DNA from: Chryseobacterium sp.
Lineage (GTDB): Bacteria > Bacteroidota > Bacteroidia > Flavobacteriales > Weeksellaceae
Assembly (NCBI RefSeq): GCF_029240215.1
Contig: NZ_JARBTK010000007.1
Location: 186,001 to 250,000, forward strand
Direction: 5' to 3'
DNA: 64,000 nucleotides
Part shown: positions 37,963-46,671 of the stretch, piece by piece
Layout: each line of letters opens with the position of its first letter
Numbering within the stretch: the first letter of the stretch is position 1
Translations under genes and position numbers: made by a program
The notes under the pieces: generated by a model
Seen by the model: only the letters and a program-made list of their open reading frames with translations
The model's database searches: none
What the model was told of the DNA's origin: nothing

Positions 37963-38892
37963 TCATTTTAAATTAATGTTTTGAGATGAATATATTTTGT
38001 TCTGATCATCGATGATGATGCATTCCAGATGATTGATCTGATTCACCATATTGAGCGCAGAATCGATTCCCATAATACTTACGGGAGTTGCCATGGCATC
38101 GGCAATTTCTGCATTGGGACAAAAAATCGTAACACTTTTTATACCCGAAACCGGCATTCCTGTTTTTGGGTTGATGGTATGAGAATATTTTTTACCGTTG
38201 ATGACCACAAACTTTTCATAATTTCCTGAGGTAGCGATGGACATATCGGTGATGTTCATATATGAGAACGGCTGTTTTGCATTATCGGGATCGGCAATTC
38301 CGATCGTCCACGGTTTTCCGTTTGCCTGATTTCCCCAAGTCGTCAAATCGCCGGAAGCGTTTACAATTCCCGAAACGACGCCTCTTTTCTGGAGAAGTCT
38401 TTTTGCCATTTCCGCTGCATACCCTTTTCCGATTCCTCCGAAACCGATCCTCATTCCTTTTTCTTTCAGAAATACGGTCTGGCTTTCACGATTCAGCAGA
38501 ATATTCTGATAATTGACCAACTTCAAATGTTCTTTGATTAATTCGGGATCAGGAAGCCGTTTCATTTCACGGTCGAAATTCCAGAAACTTTTATCGATTC
38601 CGCCATAAGAAATGTCAAAATATCCGTCTGTAATATTGCTGATTCTCAGACTTCTTTCAATTAAATCAAAAACTTCCAGGTCAACTTTTACAGGTTGTAT
38701 TCCTGCATTTTGATTGATGAGGTTGGTCTGACTTTCTTCATTGAAAGTCGTCAGTAATTTTTCAATTCTCCGGATTTCGTCAACGGCTGCGTCGATATGA
38801 TGTTGCGCAGTCTTTTCTTCATTGTTGACAACGGTAATTTCAAAAGCATTTCCCATTAATTTCTGGGGTCTTTTGAATTCTCTTAACATCAT
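37963..38892 (-). CDS. apbE: FAD:protein FMN transferase (ApbE family)
   Basis: 309 residues. ApbE enzymes move FMN from FAD onto a Thr/Ser of exported proteins. Family blocks present: RPQKLMGNAFEITV at the start, FDISYGG, GFGGIGKGYAAEMAKRLL (near 150), VNASGDLTTWG (near 180), SIATSGNYEKF and HTINPKTGMP (about 220-250), and the metal-binding DAMATPVSIMG near the end. Unlike most ApbE proteins it has no signal peptide or lipobox; the start is fixed because the preceding gene ends seven bases upstream. The flavinylation target is not obvious among the neighbours. Confidence 0.9.
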   Translation of the reverse strand: MMLREFKRPQKLMGNAFEITVVNNEEKTAQHHIDAAVDEIRRIEKLLTTFNEESQTNLINQNAGIQPVKVDLEVFDLIERSLRISNITDGYFDISYGGIDKSFWNFDREMKRLPDPELIKEHLKLVNYQNILLNRESQTVFLKEKGMRIGFGGIGKGYAAEMAKRLLQKRGVVSGIVNASGDLTTWGNQANGKPWTIGIADPDNAKQPFSYMNITDMSIATSGNYEKFVVINGKKYSHTINPKTGMPVSGIKSVTIFCPNAEIADAMATPVSIMGIDSALNMVNQINHLECIIIDDQNKIYSSQNINLK

Positions 38893-38899
38893 TCTCTTG

Positions 38900-39343
38900 C
38901 TATTTTTGATTTTCTTTGATTTCTCTGATCTCCCTGCTGAAAGCCAAAGCGTTTTCAGAAGGGAGACCTTCCCAGCTTTTCAGTACTTTTCCTTCAGAAT
39001 TCAATAAAAGTGTGTAAGGAAACAGTCCTTTCGAATTATATTGATCTGCAAGTGAGGTATTTTCTTTTTTTAATTCGGGAGAAAGCTGATTCTTCTTATT
39101 TCGTGGAAAATCTGCGTTGATGTAGACAATTATATTTTCGGTTTCCAACTTTTTGAAATCTTCAGTTTCGATAATGTTTTTATGAAGCTTAATGCACGGA
39201 ATGCACCAGTCTGAACCGGAAAAATTGAGCAAAATCAGTTCTTTGCTTTCTGTTGCCTGTTTTTTAGCATTCTCAAAACGGTTTTGAGCTTGTGCCATAA
39301 TTGAAAGCATAGCCATTGTCAGGCTTAAAAGTAATGTTCTCAT
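38900..39343 (-). CDS. Periplasmic thioredoxin-like protein
   Basis: 147 residues with a signal peptide (1-19, ending AQAQ). Thioredoxin fold of the DUF255/thioredoxin_7 sort with the redox motif GSDWCIPC in the first third, followed by KLHKNIIETEDF and later LFPYTLLLNSEGKVL. First gene of the four-gene operon. A role in reducing or forming the disulfide of a partner protein is expected, and the C-X-C tail of the small lipoprotein two genes down is a natural candidate. Confidence 0.88.
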   Translation of the reverse strand: MRTLLLSLTMAMLSIMAQAQNRFENAKKQATESKELILLNFSGSDWCIPCIKLHKNIIETEDFKKLETENIIVYINADFPRNKKNQLSPELKKENTSLADQYNSKGLFPYTLLLNSEGKVLKSWEGLPSENALAFSREIREIKENQK

Positions 39344-39465
39344 TATCTAAAATTTTATAATGATTTGTATTGATATAGGGAAAATGTATAAAGCTGGTCA
39401 TCAACTTTATAAAGAAGTCATCGTTTAATCAGATCATGATCAAATGTAATGACATATAATTATGA

Positions 39466-39849
39466 TTAAGAATATCTTGGTGGCTCCCAAACAGAATTTA
39501 TAAAACCTTTATAGCAAAAGTTTTCGTCATAAGAAGGAATTTTGTGAGATCTGACCTGTCTGAAACTCTCATTTTTAATTTCAAAACGGAATCCCGGCTC
39601 AATAGTAAAAAACAATGCAAGAGGTGCTGAATGAATGATGAACGGTAATTTTTGGTCTTTGCCATAATCTCCGTCTTTAACCGGATGATCATAGTGCGTT
39701 TTCAGAAACGCAGTGAGAGACATTTCCGGATTCAAAGCTTTGTGCTCACAATAATGTTCTATCAAATCGGGGATTTTCAATAGCTGATATAACTCGGTTG
39801 TGGAAACCAAATATAAAGATAACAGCAATATTGAAATCAACTTTTTCAC
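39466..39849 (-). CDS. Small exported protein of unknown function
   Basis: 127 residues, GTG start at 39849, N-terminal hydrophobic segment (about 4-20). The mature part has LLKIPDLIEHYCEHKAL, FLKTHYDHPVKDGDYGKDQKLPF and a Trp-Pro-Pro near the C-terminus. This pattern (L-IEH followed by a HY and KDQKLPF) recurs in short Flavobacteriia proteins that I remember from metal-uptake neighbourhoods, but I cannot name a family. It lies 122 bases upstream of the thioredoxin-like gene in the same direction and might be its first cistron. Confidence 0.65.
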   Translation of the reverse strand: MKKLISILLLSLYLVSTTELYQLLKIPDLIEHYCEHKALNPEMSLTAFLKTHYDHPVKDGDYGKDQKLPFIIHSAPLALFFTIEPGFRFEIKNESFRQVRSHKIPSYDENFCYKGFINSVWEPPRYS

Positions 39850-40036
39850 TTAATCAAAATTATGAAATGTTTTGGTTAGAATGGATTTAAATTAAGAACT
39901 AAATTGTAACCCCTGGTTTTTCCTTTTTTAAAGTATTTTGGAAAAGAACTTCGTGCAAAACTTCATATTGAAGATGTTTTTACAGAACATTTGTTTTCAT
40001 TATCATAATTTATCAATCAAAATTCCAAAAACTTTA

Positions 40037-40070
40037 TGAGATCTATCACGATGAAACATGATACTGGTCA
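40037..40070 (+). promoter_or_regulatory. Tandem TGA-N6-TCA boxes ahead of the P-type ATPase
   Basis: Distal box TGAGATCTATCA (40037-40048) and proximal box TGATACTGGTCA (40059-40070), 22 bp apart centre to centre. The ten bases between them, CGATGAAACA, nearly repeat those at the BON promoter (CGATGAAATA, 48277-48286). At the position expected for the -7 element (40094-40101) only TAATTAAT is found, so the promoter itself is less clear than at the other sites. Confidence 0.6.
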
Positions 40071-40132
40071 GGCAGGGAAATGCCATTTGTATATAATTAA
40101 TTGCTTATTTTTAGATAACCTATTTATTTGAT

Positions 40133-42634
40133 ATGTCTTACAACTTACCCGAAAATCTTACTGGTCTCACCAGCGATGAAGTGAAAGCTTCCAGACAACG
40201 ATATGGATATAATCGGTTGGAAGCTATCCATAAAAACACTTGGTTTGATTTGCTCATTGGTATTTTAAAAGAACCGATGCTGATTTTACTGATCATTATT
40301 TCAATCATTTATGTGATTGTGGGAGATTATGGTGAGGCTGCTTTTATGTTTGTGGCAATTGTAGCGGTGACTGCAATATCCTTTTATCAGGATAACCGCA
40401 GTAAAAAAGCGTTGGAAGAACTTGAAAAACTCAACGAACCTTTAAGTACGGTTATCAGAAACTCAGAGGCAGTAGAAATTCCGACACATGAGATTGTGGT
40501 AGGTGATTTATGCATTACCGAGGAGGGTAGAATTATAAATGCTGATGGAAAGATTTTGCATAGCAATGATTTTTCCGTTAATGAATCCTCACTTACGGGA
40601 GAAAGCTTTTCGGTTTTCAAGGACAGCAACTCGGAGGATAATCTCGTATACAGCGGAACTGTGACGGTTTCGGGGTTGGCTGTTTTTAAGGTACAAAAAA
40701 TAGGAAAAGAAACACGTGTCGGTAAAATTGGAGAATCAATACTGAATATAAAAGAAGAAATTTCGCCATTGCAGATCCAGATCCGGAAGTTTGTAAAATG
40801 GATGGCAGTTATTGGGATCGTTATTTTTCTAATGGTTTGTATCTTCAGTTATATCAAAACCGGAGATTTGGTAATGAGCCTTCTTAGTGGATTAACATTG
40901 GCAATGTCTGTACTTCCCGAAGAAATTCCTGTTGCATTTACAACTTTTATGGCTTTAGGTGCCTGGAAACTGATGCGTCAGGGAATTATTATTAAGCGGA
41001 GCAGCATTGTGGAAACGTTGGGAAGTACCACGGTTATCTGCACTGATAAAACAGGGACTATTACTGAAAATTCAATGAAGCTTCAACATTTATATAATTA
41101 CCTTTCCGACAGGATTTATGAAGAAAAGGAATTTAAAAATGATGATTTAAGTGAACTGATTAATTATGCAATGTGGAGCAGTGAGCCAGTCCCTTTTGAC
41201 CCGATGGAAATTACTCTACATAAAACATATTTGGAAACTCAAAAAAATGATGTAAGAAAAGAATATCAGATGTTTCACGAATATCCGCTTGAAGGGAAAC
41301 CCCCAATGATGACCCACCTTTTTGAAAATAGAAATAAAGACAGAATCATTGCAGCGAAAGGTGCTCCCGAAGCTATTTTAAGTGTTTCCAAGCTTTCAGA
41401 TCCTGAAAAAGAAAAAATAAGAGACGTTATAAAAACATTTGGACAGCGAGGTTATCGTGTATTGGGAGTTGCGAAGTCTCATTTTGAAGGAAACAGCTTT
41501 CCAAAAAAACAACAGGATTTTAATTTTGAATTTTTAGGGCTGACCGTTTTTTATGATCCTCCTAAAAAAGGAATAAAGGAGGTCTTTCAAAATATTTATG
41601 ATGCAGGAATTAAGGTAAAAGTTATTACGGGTGATAATGCAGATACAACGAATGCGATTGCGCTTCAGGCAGGAATTAAAAATGATGCTCCTGCAATCAA
41701 TGGAAGTGATATTATAGGACGTTCTGAAGAAGAATTGATGCAGATTTCAGAGGATACGGTTCTGTTTACCAGAATGTTTCCCGATGCGAAGCTTGCAGTT
41801 GTAAATACCCTGAAAAAGAAAGGTGAAGTGGTAGCGATGCTTGGAGATGGAGTTAATGACGGTCCAGCATTAAAAGCTGCCCACATTGGTGTCGCAATGG
41901 GAAATAAAGGGACCGAAATTGCCAAATCCGCTGCAGCACTGGTTATTACGAATGATGATTTAGAAAAACTGATTGTCGGAATTGCTGCAGGAAGAAGAAT
42001 TTATACCAATATTAAAAAAGCGATTCAGTACATTATTTCCATTCATATTCCTATTATTCTGACGGTTTCTCTGCCTCTGTTTTTGGGATGGATATTTCCT
42101 CATATATTTACTCCTGTTCACGTCATTTTCCTCGAGTTAGTAATGGGACCGACTTGTTCTATTGTTTATGAAAATGAACCAATGGAAAAAAACACAATGA
42201 AACAGCCTCCAAGAGCTATGGGAGATACTTTTTTAAGTTTAAATGAACTGGGAATCAGTATTGTTCAGGGCGTGGTAATTACTCTCGGAGTTCTATTTTC
42301 GTATCAGTTTACAGTTCAAAACGGTGGAAGCGAAGAAAAGACAAGGGCAATGGTATTTAGTACGCTGATCTTTGCCAACATATCGCTGAGTTTTGTCAAC
42401 CGATCATTCTTTTATAGTGTGCTGGAAAGTTTCAGAAACCGTAATCCTTTACTTATCGGCATTTCTGCCTCAGTATTGATAATGCTTTTAGTCATATTAT
42501 ATGTAAAGCCAATTTCTCTATTCTTTAAAGTAACGGCACTCAATATAAGCGAATTGGGGATGACTGTTTTAATCGCAGCGGTTTCTGTTTTATGGTTTGA
42601 GATCTATAAATATGTAAAAAGAATAGGAAAGTAA
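40133..42634 (+). CDS. P2-type cation-transporting ATPase
   Basis: 833 residues. P-type ATPase with the cation-ATPase N-terminal region, actuator motif LTGES (near 155), TM4 motif PEEIPVAFT (near 262), phosphorylation site CTDKTGT with Asp305, nucleotide-binding KGAPE, VITGDNADT and hinge GDGVNDGPALK. The C-terminal set of membrane helices is of the P2 kind (Ca2+-ATPase-like). There is no N-terminal heavy-metal CXXC domain. The ion is not certain; PEEIP replaces the PEGLP of Ca2+ pumps. In Mycobacterium tuberculosis the related CtpF belongs to the DosR dormancy regulon, and the neighbours here fit that picture. Confidence 0.93.
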   Translation: MSYNLPENLTGLTSDEVKASRQRYGYNRLEAIHKNTWFDLLIGILKEPMLILLIIISIIYVIVGDYGEAAFMFVAIVAVTAISFYQDNRSKKALEELEKLNEPLSTVIRNSEAVEIPTHEIVVGDLCITEEGRIINADGKILHSNDFSVNESSLTGESFSVFKDSNSEDNLVYSGTVTVSGLAVFKVQKIGKETRVGKIGESILNIKEEISPLQIQIRKFVKWMAVIGIVIFLMVCIFSYIKTGDLVMSLLSGLTLAMSVLPEEIPVAFTTFMALGAWKLMRQGIIIKRSSIVETLGSTTVICTDKTGTITENSMKLQHLYNYLSDRIYEEKEFKNDDLSELINYAMWSSEPVPFDPMEITLHKTYLETQKNDVRKEYQMFHEYPLEGKPPMMTHLFENRNKDRIIAAKGAPEAILSVSKLSDPEKEKIRDVIKTFGQRGYRVLGVAKSHFEGNSFPKKQQDFNFEFLGLTVFYDPPKKGIKEVFQNIYDAGIKVKVITGDNADTTNAIALQAGIKNDAPAINGSDIIGRSEEELMQISEDTVLFTRMFPDAKLAVVNTLKKKGEVVAMLGDGVNDGPALKAAHIGVAMGNKGTEIAKSAAALVITNDDLEKLIVGIAAGRRIYTNIKKAIQYIISIHIPIILTVSLPLFLGWIFPHIFTPVHVIFLELVMGPTCSIVYENEPMEKNTMKQPPRAMGDTFLSLNELGISIVQGVVITLGVLFSYQFTVQNGGSEEKTRAMVFSTLIFANISLSFVNRSFFYSVLESFRNRNPLLIGISASVLIMLLVILYVKPISLFFKVTALNISELGMTVLIAAVSVLWFEIYKYVKRIGK

Positions 42635-42642
42635 AAGGATAG

Positions 42643-42685
42643 TGACGACCATCATTTTTTAGGAATACTATATTCTTGAAATTTA
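42643..42685 (+). promoter_or_regulatory. TGA-N6-TCA box and -7-like element ahead of the pyrophosphatase
   Basis: TGACGACCATCA at 42643-42654. A -7-like GAAATTTA lies at 42678-42685, its TTTA starting 33.5 bp from the box centre, the same distance as at four other island promoters. No distal box is found 22 bp upstream. An alternative -7 is TATTCTTG at 42671-42678. Confidence 0.5.
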
Positions 42686-42733
42686 CAGGAATAAATTAAT
42701 AACCACGAAAATAAAACAATTAATATTAAAACA

Positions 42734-43291
42734 ATGATAGGAAATCAACACCCATGGCATGACGTTTCACCAGGAGAGAATCTGCCGCAAATAGTTACAG
42801 CAGTTATTGAAATACCCAGTGGCAGCCATACAAAATACGAAATTGACAAGCCCTCAGGATTAATAAGATTAGATAGAATTCTTTTATCTTCTATGTATTA
42901 TCCTGCCAATTATGGGATAATTCCACAGACTTACTACAGTGACGGAGATCCACTAGATATTTTGGTTTTATGTTCGGAAAGTCTTGTTCCGCTTACTCTG
43001 GTTAATGCAAGGGTAATAGGAATACTGGAAATGACAGATGAGGATAAAAAAGACCACAAAATAATAGCCGTGGCGGAAAATGATTCCTCCTTACTGCATA
43101 TCAATGATATTGAAAACCTGCCGGCTTACACCCTTAATGGGATTCAGAATTTTTTTGAAGAATATAAAAAATTGGAAGGAAAAGCCGTACAGGTATTTGG
43201 TTTCAAAAACAAGAAAGAAGCTTTCGCTTGTATTGAAGAAAGTTTGATAATGTATATCAAAGAAATTAAACCTAAAATAAAAGAGGATTAA
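42734..43291 (+). CDS. ppa: Inorganic pyrophosphatase, family I
   Basis: 185 residues, cytoplasmic. Hydrolyses pyrophosphate to phosphate. The family I signature is DGDPLDILV (near 72-80), preceded by YPANYGIIPQTY and with the basic PSGSHTKYEID at the active-site entrance. The C-terminal region KAVQVFGFKNKKEA differs from the housekeeping E. coli-type enzyme. Own putative Crp/Fnr-type box upstream, 99 bases after the P-type ATPase; convergent with the DASS transporter gene 20 bases downstream. Confidence 0.93.
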   Translation: MIGNQHPWHDVSPGENLPQIVTAVIEIPSGSHTKYEIDKPSGLIRLDRILLSSMYYPANYGIIPQTYYSDGDPLDILVLCSESLVPLTLVNARVIGILEMTDEDKKDHKIIAVAENDSSLLHINDIENLPAYTLNGIQNFFEEYKKLEGKAVQVFGFKNKKEAFACIEESLIMYIKEIKPKIKED

Positions 43292-43311
43292 TTTTAATAA
43301 GATTTTTGGTT

Positions 43312-44775
43312 TTATAATTTCAGACCCGGCATCATGGGGATAAAGAACCAGCATACCACCGAAATGATGATGATACAAATGATGTTAAGTACAAATCCTG
43401 TTTTCATCATCGTCTGAATTTTGATGTTTCCTCTGGCAAAAATTATTGCATTTGGAGGAGTTCCCATAGGAAGCATAGATGAGCAGCTTGCACTTAATGT
43501 CATTGGAATTCCAAGTAGAAGGGGGTCAATATGCAAAGATAGGGCTAAAGTAGTCACAACGGGCGAAAGGATCATGACTAAAGCCAGATTGCTGATCACT
43601 TCGCTTAAAAAAATAGAAATGGCAGATATTGTCAGTATAACTAAAAGCAGATTACCTGTAGTAATGTAAGCCAGTCCGTTGGCAAACTCATTGGCTAATT
43701 GTGATACCTCAAGAGCATTGGCCAATGCAATTCCTCCTCCAAATAGCAGCAGTATGTCCCATGCCATCTTTTGAGTATCGCGCCAAACCAGTAATCTTTC
43801 AGGTTTCCTGTTTTTCTTATTACCGGATGGAATTAAGAATAAAAGAATGGCGCTCAATAGGGCAATAACCGTGTCATCCAGTATTACAAAATTTTGCCAA
43901 TTATTCAACAGGTCCTTTGAAATCCATAATAAAACGGTAAAAATGAAAATCAGCAGGACCCGCAATTCGGGTCTGCTTATTGCTCCCAACTGAAGTTGGG
44001 ATTTTTTTATCGTGTTTGAGGCTTCATTATTATGTTGAATATTATTAGGGTACATTATTTTGACAAGTACTCCGTAAAGCATTAATAATAAAACTAAAGT
44101 CAGCGGCAAAAACAGTATCATCCAGTCAGAGAAGCCAATGGTGTAATTGAACCTGTCTTTAATATATCCCACATAAGCAACATTTGGCGGGGTAGCAATG
44201 ACGGTACCTAGAGCAAAGTTGGAGGCATACGCTATGGAAAGAAGGAGCGCTAAAGAAAAGTTTTGTGTATTTTTTTCATTTTTATTGTGATTCTTAACGA
44301 CATGAATGACCGATATAGCCAAAGGATACATCATCATGGTCGTCGCGGTATTACTGAGCCATAAACTGAGGAAGCCCGTTGCCATAATAAAACCAAGGAT
44401 GATACGGTTTCCATTGGTTCCTGTGATTCTTATAATTCCCAGAGCTATTCTTTTGTGAAGGTTCCATTTTTCGATGGCTATTGCAATGAAAAAACCTCCC
44501 ATAAATAAAAAAACGATTGGATCTGCATAGCTTTCAGCGACTTTTTTTATGGAAGAAATACCAAAAGCAGGAAATAAAACAAGAGGTATTAAAGCGGTAA
44601 CAGCCATAGGCACCGCTTCAAATATCCACCAGACAATCATAAGAACAGCGACAGAAAGGACCTGATTGGCGTGATGAGATAATGCAAAAGGATTAGTTAT
44701 AAAGCACAACACACTGAGTACAAGCCCAATGACAAGGCCTATTTCTTTTCTGTGGATCTTGTAGTAGGTTGGCAT
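43312..44775 (-). CDS. DASS-family (SLC13-type) anion:sodium symporter
   Basis: 487 residues, about 11-12 membrane segments. The divalent anion:Na+ symporter signature is SSMLPMGTPPNAIIFARG near the C-terminus, and an SNTATTMM motif lies in the first half. The family carries C4-dicarboxylates, citrate, sulfate or phosphate; the sequence does not decide which. It follows the Mla-type lipid ABC genes by 45 bases and may be cotranscribed with them. Confidence 0.9.
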   Translation of the reverse strand: MPTYYKIHRKEIGLVIGLVLSVLCFITNPFALSHHANQVLSVAVLMIVWWIFEAVPMAVTALIPLVLFPAFGISSIKKVAESYADPIVFLFMGGFFIAIAIEKWNLHKRIALGIIRITGTNGNRIILGFIMATGFLSLWLSNTATTMMMYPLAISVIHVVKNHNKNEKNTQNFSLALLLSIAYASNFALGTVIATPPNVAYVGYIKDRFNYTIGFSDWMILFLPLTLVLLLMLYGVLVKIMYPNNIQHNNEASNTIKKSQLQLGAISRPELRVLLIFIFTVLLWISKDLLNNWQNFVILDDTVIALLSAILLFLIPSGNKKNRKPERLLVWRDTQKMAWDILLLFGGGIALANALEVSQLANEFANGLAYITTGNLLLVILTISAISIFLSEVISNLALVMILSPVVTTLALSLHIDPLLLGIPMTLSASCSSMLPMGTPPNAIIFARGNIKIQTMMKTGFVLNIICIIIISVVCWFFIPMMPGLKL

Positions 44776-44820
44776 GGCGGTCAGAATAAATGGATCATAC
44801 TTTTGAATGATTAAGAGGAA

Positions 44821-45879
44821 TTATCTTTTTTGTTTTTCGGTTTCTTTTTTCTTTTTATTAAAATAGCCTCTTAACAAAAAGTTATTCTTCGCGGCGGCTT
44901 CTATTTCCCTGAGTTCATCGACACCTTTCCCGATATTGATAATCGTGGAATCAACGGATCTGCCAAGTTTGGGATTATTAGTAAGCTTGGATAGCACATT
45001 CTCATCATTATTTATTTTCGAAGTAAATTGAATAAGATCATCAGAACTTTTTTCAAGATTGCGCAGTGTCTTTTCGATTGAAAGAGCTAAAGAATCGTTG
45101 GAAGATAATTGAGAAAATACATTGTTTTTATCATTTAGTTTTTTGGTGAATATACTGATTTCACGGGAGCTGTTCTGTAGATTAGAAATGCTGGTTTCAA
45201 TATTATCGGACCATTTCTTATCAGTAAATATTTTTGCAACCGTTCCGTTTTTATTACTCAGTATGGGGGTGAATTTTGCCAGTTCCTGAGAGCTTATCTC
45301 TAGATTTTCTATAGTTCTGTCTATTCTCGCAGCAAAATCTTTATTAGTCATTATTTTTGTCAATAAACTATTCTTGTTATTCATTTTAGCACTGAACTCG
45401 ACAAGTTCATCAGTAATTGCTTTGGCGTTGTCGGCACTTTGTTTTACACTTGAGAATAGATCATCTATTTCAATGGTTTTATAAGAAGCAATCATGTCAT
45501 TATCCTTCACCATGGTTGTGGATGTGGTGCCCGGCGAAATAATAAGAATTTTATCACCCATTAATCCGTCTGATGCTATACTGGCAACGGCGTCAGTTTT
45601 AATATATTTTTGTACATCCTTTCTGATTAATAACCTGACCAGAACCAATGAATCTGAAATGAAATCTATTTTACTGACCGTTCCGATGTTGATACCGGAA
45701 AGACGCACGTTACTGCCCTGCTTTAATCCACTGACATTCTTAAATTCTGAACGCAAGACGAAATTAGAGCCAAACAAATTTCTGTTGACCCCAATAAAGT
45801 AGATGGCTGTTATGAAAAGAAGGATGCCTGCTGTGACAAAAATTCCCAATTTCCAGTTGTTTGATGACTCGTTGCTCAT
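44821..45879 (-). CDS. MlaD/MCE-family lipid-transfer protein with four C-terminal repeats
   Basis: 352 residues. N-terminal transmembrane anchor (about 11-29), a single MCE domain (about 38-118: LRSEFKNVSGLKQGSNVRLSG, then GLMGDKILIISPG), then four tandem repeats of 41 residues (about 160-323), each with a pattern like FT..L..KN-x-LSKL, D, a T-I-NL and SS-EL. The tail is basic (KKKKETEKQKR). It acts with the ABC ATPase and MlaE-type permease encoded directly upstream to move phospholipids or other lipids between the membranes. The repeats should form a long helical needle in the periplasm. Confidence 0.9.
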   Translation of the reverse strand: MSNESSNNWKLGIFVTAGILLFITAIYFIGVNRNLFGSNFVLRSEFKNVSGLKQGSNVRLSGINIGTVSKIDFISDSLVLVRLLIRKDVQKYIKTDAVASIASDGLMGDKILIISPGTTSTTMVKDNDMIASYKTIEIDDLFSSVKQSADNAKAITDELVEFSAKMNNKNSLLTKIMTNKDFAARIDRTIENLEISSQELAKFTPILSNKNGTVAKIFTDKKWSDNIETSISNLQNSSREISIFTKKLNDKNNVFSQLSSNDSLALSIEKTLRNLEKSSDDLIQFTSKINNDENVLSKLTNNPKLGRSVDSTIINIGKGVDELREIEAAAKNNFLLRGYFNKKKKETEKQKR

Positions 45880-45891
45880 GGCTGTTTTTAT

Positions 45892-46671
45892 TTATTTTTC
45901 AAAAAAAGATTTTACCCAGTCATCGGCATTATTTTCTATGTCTTTATAGCTGCCTTCTGCTTTTATTAGACCGTCCTTCAGGACGATGACTCTGTCACCC
46001 GTATATTTTGCACAGGTTAAATCGTGTGTTATGATAATGGATGAGGTATTATATTTTAGTCCGATATTTCGGATGAGCTCAATGATTTCACGGGCTGTGA
46101 TGGTATCTAAACCTCCGGTCGGTTCATCATAAATGATAATTTCCGGTTTAATGATTAATGCTCTTGCCAGTCCTATTCTTTTTCTCATTCCTCCGGACAG
46201 CTCTGCCGGCAATTGATCAATAGCTTCTTCCAGTCCTACGTTTTGTAATGCTTCTTTAACAGCAGATTCCATTTCCTGTTCAGTAAGGTTCTTTTGGTTA
46301 TGCTGTAATGTGAAAATTAAATTCTCCCGGACGGTCATCGAGTCATATAAAGCTCCGTTTTGAAACAGAAAACCAATCTTCATCCGGATCCGGTTGAGTT
46401 CTTCCTCATTGAGCTTTGTTATATCTTCTCCAGATATAAATATTTCTCCTTTATCCACTTTAGTAAGACCAACAAGGCATTTAACAGCAACCGATTTACC
46501 AGAGCCTGATTTTCCTAATATGACCAGGTTTTCTCCTTTTTTAACGGTAAAACTGATGCCGTTCAACACCTTATTACTGCCATAAGATTTGTAAACATTT
46601 TTAAATTCTATCAGTGATGCACCGGTTGCTGACTGGTCATGCCTGATAAGCAAATTTTTATTATTTTCCAT
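45892..46671 (-). CDS. MlaF-type lipid ABC transporter ATP-binding protein
   Basis: 259 residues. ABC ATPase with Walker A GKSGSGKS (near 53-60), Q-loop FLFQNGALYDSM, signature LSGGMRKR (near 163), Walker B IIIYDEPTGGLD and H-loop ITHD. FQNGALYDSMTVREN and SGGMRKRIGLARA are typical of the Mla/Ttg2A branch. Its start codon overlaps the stop of the permease gene by one base (TAATG). Confidence 0.93.
   Translation of the reverse strand: MENNKNLLIRHDQSATGASLIEFKNVYKSYGSNKVLNGISFTVKKGENLVILGKSGSGKSVAVKCLVGLTKVDKGEIFISGEDITKLNEEELNRIRMKIGFLFQNGALYDSMTVRENLIFTLQHNQKNLTEQEMESAVKEALQNVGLEEAIDQLPAELSGGMRKRIGLARALIIKPEIIIYDEPTGGLDTITAREIIELIRNIGLKYNTSSIIITHDLTCAKYTGDRVIVLKDGLIKAEGSYKDIENNADDWVKSFFEK

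Noticed and set aside
42671..42678. TATTCTTG as sole -7 element of the pyrophosphatase gene
   Set aside because: Possible, but its distance from the box (26.5 bp to the CTTG) does not match the 33.5 bp seen at other sites; both are reported.
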